64,000 nucleotides of DNA, taken from Onchidella celtica. Taxonomy: Eukaryota; Mollusca; Gastropoda; Systellommatophora; Onchidiidae. The stretch lies in NCBI GenBank assembly GCA_963931925.1, contig OZ007580.1, forward strand, positions 7,322,947 to 7,386,946, given 5' to 3'. The notes under the pieces are model-generated. The model was not told the origin of the DNA. It did no database searches and worked only from the letters and a program-made list of their open reading frames with translations. Both the position numbers and the translations under genes were made by a program. Within the stretch, counting starts at the first letter, position 1. The number at the start of each line of letters is the position of its first letter. Shown one piece after another: positions 11,780 through 23,501 of this stretch.

Positions 11780-11903
11780 TAATTACACGATAAAACACAG
11801 CCAAAACCATGTAAAGTGAATCACTATTCTCAAAATGAGATTCAAAGCTATGACCCCTCGCATCCAAGTCACTCGCTCTAATCACTGCGCGACTGCACCG
11901 AAT
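11780..11903 (-). mobile_element. tRNA-headed SINE (fragment)
   Basis: Read on the minus strand, the sequence starts GGTGCAGTCGCGCAGTGATT, then AGAGCGAGTGACTTGG. This matches an RNA polymerase III A box (GCGCAGTGATTAGAGC). About 35 bp later comes a B-box-like GCTTTGAATCTC. The spacing is that of a tRNA-derived SINE head. The body continues toward 11780 without a clear tail. It could be a decayed SINE or a tRNA pseudogene. The SINE reading is preferred because unrelated sequence follows the head with no CCA or acceptor-stem pairing. Confidence 0.6.
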
Positions 11904-12999
11904 GAAAGAAGAGAGATGAATGGTGTCAGAATGAAATGGAGTGAATGTGAAAGAAAGTACTGCGATATTACAAACTGCACACAGAAAGTCCACGGAACAA
12001 GAGAACAAGGGAAGAGATCGGGAGGGTGGTAGAGAACGAGTAACATGAAAGATTACTGGGCCAGCACAGCGGGCCTCCCATTGGTAATTTAGTAGCTGGA
12101 AATCAAAACGGGATAGACTGTCATGTGCGACAGAAAGACAAAATAAGCAAGCGGGGAGAAACTGTGCAAGTCATGCCCGCCAGCAACACCAAAACGACGA
12201 GCTGGAACGTACACAGACTAGGAGAGAAAGAAAGAGAGAGAACGCACTCGAATGGCAGAGTAACATGAAAATGAGATTGGCATCATTCTCAGATGATATC
12301 GGGGTCCTCTCGACTGTCTACGTTCAATGAAGCGTGGCCTTGGCTGTGCCTTGCATCATACCGTACACTGCTGCAGACAGCTGAGCAGATTAGCACGGGA
12401 ACAAGTAGGACGGGCAGACAGAAAAGGCTGATAGGATGAGCTAGACCAGCGGTTCTCAATGTGAATTCCACGGACCCTCAAGAGTTTCACCAGCCTCGTT
12501 TCGGGGTTAAGGGAAGCTTCCGCAAAATTCGCAACCCTAGACCTTGTTTGTTCTGTCACCATTTTGTGAAAAACTGGAGATCTTTCAGTATGGAGGAGAG
12601 GTAAAACAAATGCACACTTTGACACTTGTTTAAAATGCGTTGTGGTACTTTTCAATCTGTTTCAAGGTTCCAATTTATTCAAACTCCTTATCACAATACC
12701 AAAGCCCCAAACTTTTAACGACGAATTTCTCAGTTGTGCACAAACAAAACCAAACAAAAAAAGTGGAGTTGGAACAGACAAGGACTAATATCGCCAATTG
12801 TTAAGACTGAGCTACAGCAAAAAGTTTACACATCAAAACTACAGTAGAGACATCGCAACAAACTACTCTAGAAAACGCACAACTCGAAAGGACAGCTTTG
12901 ATAATAATTCGCAAGTTCCCTCACTGTTTTAATGTAATGCGCATAAGACATATTCCGGAAAGAGTGAAAAATGGGAAGTTACCATAATTGCTTCTAGAC

Positions 13000-13260
13000 A
13001 AGTGGTTCTCAAGGTGGAGCCTGGGCAATATTATTACGGTGGGGCGTAGGACTTAAGAATGGGGCGTGGCAGGGATATTTGAAATAAAGTTTTAATAAAA
13101 CTTCTTTCGAATAATATACACGTACTGAATGTATAAAATTTCAAAAATTTGTTTGTATTGTACTGCGCACTAGCTTTGTCTGATCGTGGTGGGACGAACG
13201 TTTTTTTGTTTTTTTTTTAATTGAAGCGGCGCGTGGGACAAAGAAGCTTGAGATACACTG
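13000..13260. mobile_element. hAT-like MITE, 261 bp
   Basis: The left terminus is AAGTGGTTCTCAAGGTGG, and the right terminus read inward is CAGTGTATCTCAAGCTTC. The flanking octamers are TTCTAGAC (12992-12999) and TTCTCGAC (13261-13268), 7 of 8 identical. That is the size and kind of duplication made by hAT transposases. The interior has no coding capacity and contains T runs. The element is nested in a region with other hAT-like ends. Confidence 0.75.
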
Positions 13261-13370
13261 TTCTCGACACCCTCGGAAACGTTTTGCCACTGGGTTCCCC
13301 CAAATCGCCACTTTGTTAAAAACAGAGAAAGGGTTCTGTTATACCATCAAGTTTGGGAAACGCTCACGCC

Positions 13371-13720
13371 AGAAGCCCGCTTTCGTTCACTTTCGTGCGT
13401 CCTTTTTCTGAACGTACGTTGTCGAGCCGCACATTCACACCAGACATGTGCTTTACATGTTTGGTTTCCGAGCGTATACCGCACCAATGTTGAGACTTGA
13501 TTAATTTCAGCCCATTCGCACACTGTCTACTGTCGCATCACACCAACACACGTGAGTTCACAAGACAATTTTTTTTAGGGCGGCGGTAAAAAAAAAAATT
13601 CACGTACGAGTGTTAACGTTCCGAAACGATCGAATACGAGGTGAGAACACTAAAAGGCGAGACATTACGATTTACGTCATCGGTTCGTGTGTCGCACGAA
13701 AGTTGACGAAAGCGGACCTC
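13371..13720. mobile_element. Inverted-repeat element, ~350 bp
   Basis: The left arm at 13378-13400 is CCGCTTTCGTTCACTTTCG plus TGCG. The right arm at 13691-13713 is its near-exact reverse complement (CGCACGAAAGTTGACGAAAG plus CGG). The similarity extends a few bases further outward, giving roughly 29-bp arms. The interior is non-coding. It is probably a MITE. I could not identify target-site duplications, so the superfamily is open. Confidence 0.6.
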
Positions 13721-14135
13721 TGGTGTGAACACGGGTGACACTGCTTTACAGGCACAAGAGACGGATAGGCTGTAAAACTGATAATTAAGATGGAAACACA
13801 CAAGGAAACTGACATACTGTGATGAAAATTGAGTGAAACCAAAACAGAATTTTAGACCTGAGAAAATAATAAAACAGCATCTCAGCGATTCACCGCTGGC
13901 AGATTAGCGACCCACACTTTGAGACACACTGGTCTAACTGACAATAAACAAAAACTGACATGCCAATATACACATAGACTGACAACCACAGACACGGGGG
14001 ATTATCACCCAGGCACATACTAAACTATCCGACATGCAATGTTTCCAGGGCTATATAATAGACATGTCGTATCTTTTTGGTGCCAAGCAGCAGTATTCCT
14101 GAGGCTGACCCAATGTATTGTGGTCGTTTTGCTTT

Positions 14136-14335
14136 CTGATAATGAGAGAGAGAGTGAGAAAGAGAGAGGGCGAGACAGAGAGAGAGAAAAGGGGAAAGAG
14201 AGAGAGAGAGTAAAAGGGAGAGAAAAAGAGAGAGGAGAGAGAGAGTGAAAGCGAGACAGAGAGAGAGAGAGAGAGAGAGAAAGACGGACAGAGTCAGAGA
14301 GAGAAAGAGAGCAAGGGAGAGAGAGAGAGGAGAGT
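14136..14335. repeat. (GA)n-rich array
   Basis: About 200 bp of imperfect GA repeats with AAAG and GGGA interruptions. All Arg/Glu or Ser/Leu open frames over it are artefacts. Confidence 0.95.
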
Positions 14336-14499
14336 TGCAGAAGCATTAATCAGTATCTGTAATGAATGGAACACGCACTCTTCTTGAACACATCGTCATT
14401 AGTTCGCAGTCTACGTGAGTCGTAAAAGATAATTAATAACGTAAAGCTTCTCTAATATAATAGATGATACCATGGAGCATTCCAGCTTTATAGCAAATG

Positions 14500-14645
14500 A
14501 GGTCAAGAGAGAGAGAAAGAAAGAAGCGAGAGAGAGAGAAAGAGAGAAAGGGAGAGACGAGAGAGAGAGAGAGAGAGAAGGGAGAAAGAGAGAGAGGAGG
14601 GGAGAGAAAGAGAGGGGGGGGAGAAAGAAAGAGAGAGCGAGAGAA
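14500..14645. repeat. (GA)n-rich array
   Basis: About 145 bp of imperfect GA repeats with G-run interruptions (GGGGGGG near 14616-14621). Together with the CT array 150 bp downstream it forms a long inverted-repeat pair. Confidence 0.95.
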
Positions 14646-14742
14646 TGAGAAATTACACTGTAACCTTTTTCAATGACAGAGAATGAGAGGAAGTGTGAAT
14701 GAGTGGGAAATTCAGAGTGACGAAGTAAGAACTGAGGGAAAC

Positions 14743-14790
14743 ACACACACACACTATCACACTCACTCACACACACACACACACACTCTC

Positions 14791-14847
<57 letters not shown>
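14743..14847. repeat. Compound (CA)n(CT)n microsatellite
   Basis: CA dinucleotides (to about 14786) pass into a nearly pure CT array that ends at 14847. Confidence 0.96.
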
Positions 14848-14848
<1 letters not shown>

Positions 14849-14849
14849 G

Positions 14850-16025
14850 ACATACCAATATTCTCTGCGTCCACTCGGCACTTGGACAAGGAAGTCCTGG
14901 AAACGCTCTCGTCATCCAACCACCCACTGCTTGTGAATGCAAATCTGATTATGTTCCTACTGCTATGATGAAGTTTTGCCGACTGGAATGGGCAGTTCAG
15001 TCAGGCATAATGGCAGAGAAAAGGAAAGAAAGTGAAAGCGAAATGAACGAGACATTTTTTACATACTACGTGCAGCCTTCAAGATACACAAAGACGGCAT
15101 GGTTGGGACATGGGAAGAATATCATGAGAATGAGCACATAAAGAAGGTCAGAATTCAGCAACAACCCGACTGTGTGTGGTATACGAATACATGTATTGGG
15201 ATTTCATTCCGCGGGAGTTGTCCCGTGGGTTAAGAATGGGCGCTTTGTTTAAAACATAAAATCATGATAAATACTTACATTTTTTGCATTTACGTGACCA
15301 TTCTCAACCAGTTCTGCATATCGACGGGTATTAGCCGTATTTTTGAATACGTCGCTTTGCCGATTTTGGGGGTTTGTTGTGAAAGTGGTTCTCTCGCTCC
15401 TAATTTCATTATGTGTAAATGTAATCCCAGTCGGTTAAAAACTTTTCGAGATATGTGTTTGTGGTGTAATGTTTTACGCATTTTAGCCTGTTTGCCGACC
15501 ACACTTCAATCCTCATTTTCTGGAAAAGGCAAAAAAATGCACATACAACAATATGGCAAATACCCGACGACATGTCAGAAATTTTGCATAAAAGCAACCT
15601 TTGCACTGTGCACTGGAGGGTTAGGACAACTTGGGTGTCACTAATGTAGAAACACAGGCTCTAATGAAACGGTGAATCTTGTTTTATTTTTTTTTCTGCG
15701 ATTATTGCGTTTACTGTCAGCTGTGATTGTTACTATAATTATGGTGAGTCGTGGTATTTTGCTGTTGTTTATATAATGGCAGCTGTATTAGCTGATGTTC
15801 ACTGACCGGAATTACCATTACAAGTCAAGCCTGATGCCGTCATTGCTGGACGTAGAAACGGATTGATGTTGCTGCTGATAGCAGCGTGGTAGTCTCATGA
15901 CGAAGCCGTGGTTACTGCTAGTCACTCTTGCTTTAGAAATGAGTCGTTAACGTATCTCACGGCTGTCGCGGTTACAGTCATGACGACAGTGCTGCCTTCC
16001 ACACTGGATATAGGTTATAATTCCT
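14850..16025. other. Mostly unrecognised sequence; possible weak MITE
   Basis: A possible imperfect inverted repeat occupies about 15316-15350 and 15550-15583, with CGACGGGTATTAGCCGTATT facing the complement of CGTCGGGTATTTGCCATATT. The remainder has no recognisable feature. The 126-codon frame at 15264-15644 spans this inverted repeat and is not convincing as a gene. Confidence 0.4.
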
Positions 16026-16034
16026 GCAAGTCAC

Positions 16035-16495
16035 TTAAACATTTCTATCCGCAAAACTCAAAAAGGAAGTGAATTACTACTTTAGAAAATGATGACCTTC
16101 GTTTCATTCTGTGCCATTTACTGCGCTCATACTTAAAGGGCAGAACTCTTGTAGGCTTGCATTCTGCAACAAACCGACTTCATAATCATTCACCTCAACA
16201 TTTCTGTCCACAGAACTCAAGAAGGAACTGAAGTGCATTTAAAAAAATGAAGCCCGACAGTTCATTCGGTGCCATTTACTGACTCATACTGAAAGTTCAA
16301 AGGGGAGAAATCCTGTAGATTTGTATTCGGCCACAAGTCGAGGTCAGCCATTTCAACATTTCTACAAAAGCAAAACTCAAAAAGGAAGTGAATTACTACA
16401 TTAAAAATTGAAGACCTTCATTTCATTATGTGCCATTTACTTGGCTAACATTCAAAGGGGAGAATCTTGTGGATTTGCATTTCACGTCGATTCAA
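16035..16495. repeat. Three-copy tandem repeat, ~159-bp unit
   Basis: Copies begin at about 16038, 16197 and 16355. Each starts AACATTTCT, followed by an AAAACTCAAAAAGGAAGTGA-like block, an ATGAAGACCTTCATTTCATT-like block, GTGCCATTTACT and a GAATCTTGTAGATTTGCATT-like end. Copies 1 and 3 resemble each other more closely than copy 2 in the AACTCAAAAAGGAAGTGAA block. It may be a satellite-like array or tandem monomers within a larger transposon. Confidence 0.88.
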
Positions 16496-16499
16496 GTTC

Positions 16500-17840
16500 A
16501 CTTTCTTTCTGGGGGCCAAAAATACGCTACCACAAAATGAAATAAAAAAACAACAACTTTCTCGCAATGAATTGTTGGCAATTGAAGGCGGAACCCGGGA
16601 AAGGAGACTAAAGAAAGAATAAACAAATGACGGTACATGAAAGCGGCCGCTGCAGCTGTTTGGCAGAGTTCTAACGGAGGACGCAGGAAAGGCAGTAATT
16701 ACGGCTGCAAAAAAAAACAACAAACCATTATTACAAAGAAAAAGAAAAAAAAACGGATGAGAGCAACAACAACAACACACACACACACACACACAAAAAG
16801 CCCACATACACTGTATGCATGTGACTGGTTGAGCCTGAGTCCCAATCTGAGATTGGACAACGCCCACAGGATAGCGGTGTAGGAGAGCAACGTTACTAAT
16901 GTGATGCGTCCATCTGGGACGCTACTCACTCAGAGCACATAGATAGGCTAAGCCATATTATATGCATAACTGCTGACAAACTAAGAAAAAGTGATCAGGT
17001 GACTGATATGAATAAAAGAAGGCTAAAACAGTCAAAGGCGCTTTCATCTGAAAATGAACTCCTCAGCAAAAACGCCCGCTTAAGAGTATTAAGACACAAC
17101 ACATAAACATGCAGAGAAGGCAGAAATACTGATTGGGAAGAGGGGATGGGGAGGGGGGGAGACGCGGGAATTCCATGTCTTTGCCACTTATTAAGGTGGG
17201 AAAAATACCTTTGGCAGTCAACCCAGCGAAAAACTGCGGGGGGAGGGGGGGTGGATGGTTGAAGTGGAGGTTAAATGAAAAAGTACCAGAAAGCGCCGTG
17301 ATAAAGTAAGTTAATTATATAACAGTACACACGACCCAGAGTACAAAGTCCAGCCGTTAGACAATGGCCACACAGTGACCAGACTTGGCCTTCTCAATGG
17401 TCAACATTCATTTGTATTGACGGGCCGTTAGCTCCTGCTGGAGCGGTCTCGTCTTCAGTGTACTTGTGGTAAAGACAGGATGTCAACACTGGTTTAGCAC
17501 AATTTCTTCCACATGTCTGTCTGTCCGCTCGCCTGTCTGTTTATCTCTTCGATATCTTTCTTTCTCTCTGTCTGTTTGTTCGTCTGTCCGCCCGTCCGTC
17601 TTTCTGCACTTCTGTCCCTTTTTCAATCTTTAGAAATGTATTGCTGAGTGTCCTTGTGTCTGTTCCTAACCTAAGATTTAGCGTATACATGTTTTTTTTT
17701 GTTTTTTGTTATTGTTGTTGGAGGAGGGGGGGGGGGTGGAGGAGCCTAAATTTCAATTTTGTGCCAACCCCTGCTGTGACCCCTCAAGTTCTCTGTCTGC
17801 TTGTTTGTCTGTCTGACTGTCAGTGACATACTTCGAAACT
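16500..17840. other. Simple-sequence and unrecognised DNA
   Basis: A CA run lies at about 16773-16795, G runs near 17150-17158 and 17240-17251, CTGT/CTTT-rich pyrimidine stretches at 17512-17620, and a G run at 17727-17736. No gene is supported. Confidence 0.5.
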
Positions 17841-17869
17841 GATTCCGCATGCCACCTGAATCCTGATTA

Positions 17870-18067
17870 GTCGCTCTAAATCCTTCATACCGCCCCGACC
17901 TCCAGAAAGATAGTTATGCGAGTAGGCCTATGTATCTGTCTGTTTGTCTGTCTCTCTCTGTCTCCACAGCTTGGAACAGACTTCCCGCAGTTCACGTGAT
18001 TGCACATTATGTGATTGGCCCCCCTCTAAATCTTTCATACCAGACCGACCTCCAGAAGGATGGTTAT
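17870..18067. repeat. Direct duplication of a ~48-bp block
   Basis: CTCTAAATCCTTCATACC followed by a CGACCTCCAGAAAGATAGTT-like block (17874-17918) recurs at 18024-18067 with a few differences. Between the copies a TCTG-rich stretch precedes ACAGCTTGGAACAGACTTCC. This translates as STAWNRLP, reminiscent of the WNxLP motif in some LINE tails, but too short to call. Confidence 0.7.
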
Positions 18068-18199
18068 CTCCACGGCACATCAGAAAACCATGTCAAATAT
18101 GCCCGCACTTTACATAAACCAAAAGGTTTGATAAGTACACCCCAAAGTCCAATGATGACTGCATCGCTGAGTACACTCAAGTCTTATCTCCGGTCATCT

Positions 18200-18600
18200 G
18201 CGCCAGGCAGATTTGCAATGATAAACAGAAGTCATCCGATCCTGTTACATCAGAGAAGATATCTCGACTGCCTACTCTGGTGAGACATGGTACATTATGT
18301 ACAATCATTAAGTTGGGGACTTTTCTTGGAGGGCAGAATATATATTTGTATTGAACGTTTTCCGTCTGCAGCGATGCCCCCTGAAACGGCACCCGTTGAT
18401 ATGATGTATAAAGTAGGAAGGAAACTCAGGTGACCATTCATGGGGTCTGACTCCTGGGGCTAACCGCTGGTTTACGATGAGTACTCCCGCACCTTATGTA
18501 CAGTCATATGAGAGAGACAGATTTGCAAACATCAACAGAGATCAGTCTTCTTACCACAGAGAAGGCATCTCGATGCTTACAGTGGGGAAGCAAAAAATGA
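18200..18600. repeat. Diverged direct repeat pair
   Basis: The block at 18208-18282 (CAGATTTGCAATGATAAACA then GAAGATATCTCGACTGC) recurs diverged at 18519-18590 (CAGATTTGCAAACATCAACA then GAAGGCATCTCGATGC). A neighbouring block CAGGTGACCATTCATGG (18428) also recurs at 19660. It looks like decayed transposon sequence of unknown family. Confidence 0.55.
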
Positions 18601-21035
18601 GAATTTTATTTGTACACGCATTACAGTACATCATATAATAATGGAGCTTGGGCCCAGCTTTGTTCCCGCAAAGGCTTTTTTTACTACGCAGCATAGAGAA
18701 ATGAAACTTGGCACATGTACGTAAAATGTATAAAGCCTGTACGTGTCGTGCTCATTTTTTCCCGAAACTCTTTACTTTTTCCAGAAATTCAGTTATAATT
18801 ATCAGTTATCAATTCATGATTTGCGAATACGACGTGATAATGTACTTCCGTCAATTTCGTCATTTCCGCCTCTTACCGGAAATGTAAACTCTCGAACTAG
18901 AGTTCACCTGAGATCCAGCCACGCCAAGAAAATTTTGATACCAAGTATAGTGTTATGCAGATGAGGTGAGTGCCATTCATTCATACCAAGAAATCTGTGT
19001 AGAAACATTTATAGTGTGCTTCAAGCTCGGAATGAAATATTTTTATTATAGGTCTCGGAGTGTCAGTCATGCCAAGAAAACTTTGTCGAAAGGCAAGGCC
19101 TCTCACGCCTCGAACTCTAGAGCTAATGCTCAAAGAAAGGAAAATGTAATAATAAAATTAAAAAAAGAATCACGGGATTTTGAACAAGACCTACTGCCGC
19201 TCACACAGCTCGGATTTGCATGAAATTTTACATGTGCCCGCCCTTCGACCCGCAAAAGGTTCTTTTTTAGATTTGGAGTCTTGAAAAGTTGGGGAAGTAA
19301 TTTTTGAGTTTGCTTTATACCGCTAATTGTCTACTTCCGATCCTTCATTTTTTTACGAACACATGAGCCCATGACGTCATCATTTCCTGAAAAATTCTCC
19401 TTTCTATCTATTAATAGCCAATTTTTTTGTGGATGACCGAAAGTGTCTCGACATCAATGTCTTTGTGCTGATTCCTTTCGGTCTGGGGTGCTGTGCTTAA
19501 CCATTCGAAGAATGGGGCAATTACTAGTGTAATTAATTGACATTTCTTGCAGGACTGAATATTCCTGAACCGTATCCTTTTGCAGAACGTCCCCTATGAA
19601 TAGGTCGTCCATTACAGTGACCTGCTGGGTGAGTGAGTGAAGAGGGTCACTTTAAGCAGGTGACCATCCACGAAGCGTGACACTTGGGGCTAGTCGCTGC
19701 TTTGAAATGATTAGACAAAAGTCACCATTAAAATATTTGGTTGAAATGTTAGCTTGAAGGGGCGGGTCTACTGATGACTGGACTATGAACTGTCTCGAGA
19801 GTTAGGTGTCATAAGAGAGGTCAGTTTTGGTCAATCACTTTGCCCAATAAAACTACTAAATCTGTTAAATATGCTAGGGAAGTCAGATATATCTAATGAA
19901 TCTCTGCATTGGTGTCCACTATGTATGTAACCGTAGGAAGACTGTGTGGAGAACTCTGAGTCGGGGAGCTGTAACTTCAAACCCTTTATAGTCCAAGAAT
20001 ATCATATAATATAAGAAACAGTATTCGAGCCCAAAAATGTCTTTTTCGCTATGAGTACTACCTGCAAGACTATGTCATTAACCTCCCTTGCTAGCATGAT
20101 TTTCTGGGCGATTACAATGTCGAAGAACAAAATGACACTTAAATCCACGATTCAAAATAATGTACTTCAGGCATGTGAAAGTATTTGATTCTTGTCCACA
20201 CCTGAGACCCAGTGTGTTGTCTTTCTTACGATGAACTTGAAGAATTCAGATCATATCTTTCCGTATCTTTGACCTGTTTGCAAGTGATTTTGATTGTTTA
20301 AATGTGATAAAATTATACGAAAGTATTTAATTCTATTTTTAAACTTAAAAGCTCTAAATACCAAACGCGAATAAAGAACGTGCACCCAAACAGACCGTGA
20401 AGGGCGCAAAGTGGCCGTTATCTTGCCGACTCGCCGTAAAACCCAAACCGAAACGCTAACTCGAGATCTTCGTAATAATCTCAATACAAAGAGTTCGTTC
20501 ACACAGATTTTTTTCCGACTTGCAGCTCAGCAGCAAAAAAAAAGGAAATTTTAATATTTGCTTCAAACAGCGCCGGTATGGTGCACGTCTCAGCAACTGT
20601 AGCATGCCTGTTCAATACGAAACAACGATGTTCCTCCCGCTTTGCACCAAGGGCTGCCAGCTGCTGAACCTCCCTCACTGATTCCACTGCAAAAACTACA
20701 GCGTAATCGTGTCGAAGCTGGGTGGATGGGCGGGTGGATGCGTGAGCGGGTGGGCAGACACCAGCAGGTAAAAGGAATGTTTACAACATGTGCAGGGTAC
20801 AGGTGGGGGGTGCCAGACGGAAACAAGGCTAGACGTTTTTTATTATACACATTCATGTGGTAATTCCTTCCGAAGTCAGGTGACTGGAAAGAAAGCCGTT
20901 GGCATTAATTAATCATACTACTTTTTTATTCCGCCCTTGTATCGTTTCTTGTAAATTTCTTAACCCTCAAGTGCCCAGGCGAAAACTGCCAATCCCAAAG
21001 CTTCTGAAATAATATGCTGAACCGATTTTAAATAG
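18601..21035. other. No recognisable gene
   Basis: AT-rich unannotated DNA. It includes the second member of the CAGGTGACCATCCACG direct repeat (19660-19715) and a GGGTGGATG-rich stretch at 20720-20760. The small open frames carry no motif that I recognise. Confidence 0.5.
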
Positions 21036-21042
21036 TCAGATT

Positions 21043-21388
21043 ATTGCAAAATTATAGATACGTTATTGCAAAATTGTAGATATGTTATTGCAAAATGATA
21101 GATATGTTGTTGTGAAATTGTAGATATGTTATTGCAAAATTATAGATATGTTATTGTAAAATTGTAAATATGTTATTGCAAAATTATAGATATGTTGTTG
21201 TAAAATTGTAGATATGTTATTGCAAAATTATAGATATGTTATTGTAAAATTGTAGATATGTTATGGCAAAATTATAGATATGGCTGTTATTAATTATAGA
21301 TATGTTATTGCAAAATTATAGATATGTTATTGCAAAATTATAGATATGTTATTGCAAAATTATAAATATGACTGTTATTGCAAAATAT
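21043..21388. repeat. AT-rich 22-bp minisatellite
   Basis: About 15 tandem copies of TATTGCAAAATTATAGATATGT-like units (22 bp). Two variants, ATTATAG and ATTGTAG, alternate over much of the array, so the effective period is partly 44 bp. Two copies are broken by a GGCTGTTAT or GACTGTTAT insertion near 21281 and 21370. Confidence 0.96.
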
Positions 21389-21661
21389 GGTACACTGGGC
21401 GTTAGAGGATTAAATGAATTTTCGTTTCCCAAATTCTACACAGCGTGAGTTAATGTGAATTACAGGCTAAATTACTTCCATGTTTATATCGTAACGATGT
21501 TATCTCGAGATCATCAAGGTCACAGAACCGTGTATTTCTGTGAAAACAGTGATATGAAAAGCCTGTAGTGCTTGCATCCGGGGTTTCCCACATTCCTTTT
21601 CAAAATCTCTACAGTATATCCAACTTTATTCTTCCTTCACATTAATCAGCAACATTTCCAT

Positions 21662-21880
21662 CTCTTTCTCTCTCTCTCTCTCTCCCCCCCCCCCTCTCTT
21701 TCTACCTCTACCTACCTATCTATCCATCCATCCATTCATCCAACAATCCATCCACCCATTCATTCATCCATCCATCCATCCATCTATCCGCCCGCCATCC
21801 GATCTCTCTATACTCTACGTATGCCTGACTGTCTTCTGTCTGTCAGTCTGTCTATCTGCCCGCCTGTATATCTTTCTGTC
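21662..21880. repeat. (CT)n, C run and (CCAT)n composite
   Basis: CT dinucleotides (21662-21684), a C run, then CCAT tetranucleotides to about 21790 and CTGT-rich sequence to about 21880. Confidence 0.9.
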
Positions 21881-21884
21881 TATC

Positions 21885-22680
21885 CGTGATTTCTTTTTAA
21901 TCTTTCCCACACAATGACTGACCTTTCTTGAACTGACAGGCTCAAGCACCATCACAAATTCATAGAAATCTATTGAATGGACAAACCAAAATAAACTAAC
22001 ACCACGAGAACCGCAAATAACGATTATAAAACACATCATAATAATGCCCCCCACCTTCTTTCAGCATTCAGTCCTCGTGTGATTTTTCCACATAGTTTTG
22101 GAAAAGTCCGGGACAGAGATGTCCCAACATTCATACCACTGACAAAACTTTGTATTCAAACATACAGCGCTTTGTCGCAGCGTGTACGGCTGAGTCACTA
22201 CATCATTCAAATCCAAAGAGGTGAAAATCTTCGTCCGCTTTTACTCGCGTACTGTAATTTACTGTAGGCAGTGGCGGTTTCAATTCCTGTTCCGGCTTTC
22301 TGAGAGCGGTATGGATGATTGTGGAAAATGGGAACTTCTGTGTTTACATACAGTTTCAAGCAGAGCTGAAGTTTGTTAAGTCAGCTGTTGGACATGGCAA
22401 TGGAAAGAATACATCTTCTGTATACTATAATCTGTCCTCTTCTGCAGAACTTTTTTTTCAATCTTCGATCGTCACTGTTGTTGTTGTTGTTTCAAAAGTG
22501 GGTTTTGTTGCTGCGGTTATTAGTCCAGTGTTGTGAGTGGAGTAAAAAAAAAAAGTCTGTGGTGTGTGTGTGGGGGGGGGGGGGAGGGGGTGTATTGGAT
22601 GGTTATACTAATAAACAGACAATGAGAATGATATTTCGGCAGGAAAAAGTGTTAAAAGGCACACGAGTGGACTAACTAAG
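21885..22680. other. No recognisable feature
   Basis: It contains a GTTGTT run (about 22477-22490) and a GT/G run (22560-22590). No supported gene. Confidence 0.5.
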
Positions 22681-22682
22681 GT

Positions 22683-22862
22683 AGACAGACAGACAGACAC
22701 GGAAGTAAACAAACAGGCAGACAAACTTGCAGACTGACAGACAGACAGGCGTGCCGACAGACAGATCGACAGATGGACGGATGGATGAACGAACGGAAGG
22801 ATGGATGTATGGACGGTCACTTGGATGCATAAATAGGTGAACAGACAGACAGACAGGTAGAT
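22683..22862. repeat. (GACA)n/(GGAT)n degenerate array
   Basis: GACA tetranucleotides dominate at both ends (22683-22772 and 22840-22860), with GGATGGAT in the middle. The Cys/Val/Ser-rich minus-strand frames are repeat artefacts. Confidence 0.92.
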
Positions 22863-23495
22863 CAAACATACACAAAAGTAATGAACAAGTAAGAAAAGTG
22901 ACAAGTCAAAAAGCTACCAATGACAAAAATCAACCTCGAAGTGGCAACGGAACGTCACATAATACAGAAAATACCATTCTTTTGGCCTAGCAAAACTCAT
23001 TATGTATTATGTAAACAAGGCTCTCAGCTATGCACATACCGAATCCATATCATTATGTACGTGTACACATGCTGAACGTGAGCGGTCATGTCATTAGAAA
23101 GTATGAAGGCGATCCGGGGAGCGACTGGTACGCCAATTCTTTGTTAGCCCGGCATGTTGAGTGACTCACTGTGGCAACAACGGTTGGGGCGAGTGGCTTC
23201 ATTACGGGAGACGTTTCATTACTGTTGGACAGGCTTACTGGCAGATGATATGTCATAGTTCTGGCGAAAAAAAAAATTAAGGGAAAAGGGGGGGGGGGGG
23301 CAGCCGAGGCGAGAGAGAAAAGGTGGGAGGAAGGGAGGTGGGGTGGTTGGAAACAGATGTCGGAACTTTTGTTTAACTAGTCGGGCATGGGGACAGGGCA
23401 GGGGTAAGGAACAGCTATAAGCTGACTTTACGAAATAGCTTTTTCGTTTTAAGTGTGAATTACATGGGCGTTGAAAAGGACAGTAGCATTTCGAA
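22863..23495. other. No recognisable feature
   Basis: Unannotated, with a G run at 23289-23300 within purine-rich sequence. Confidence 0.5.
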
Positions 23496-23501
23496 TACCA
23501 C

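Larger units (their letters stand above)
12447..13931. mobile_element. hAT-like terminal-repeat region (composite)
   Basis: The left end (12447) reads CAGCGGTTCTCAATGTG. The right end, read inward on the minus strand from 13931, is CAGTGTGTCTCAAAGTGTGG. These are typical hAT non-autonomous termini. The adjacent 8-bp flanks do not match (AGCTAGAC versus GTCTAACT), so it is not proven that both ends belong to one insertion. At least two other inverted-repeat elements sit inside (13000-13260 and 13371-13720). No transposase is recognisable. Confidence 0.5.
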
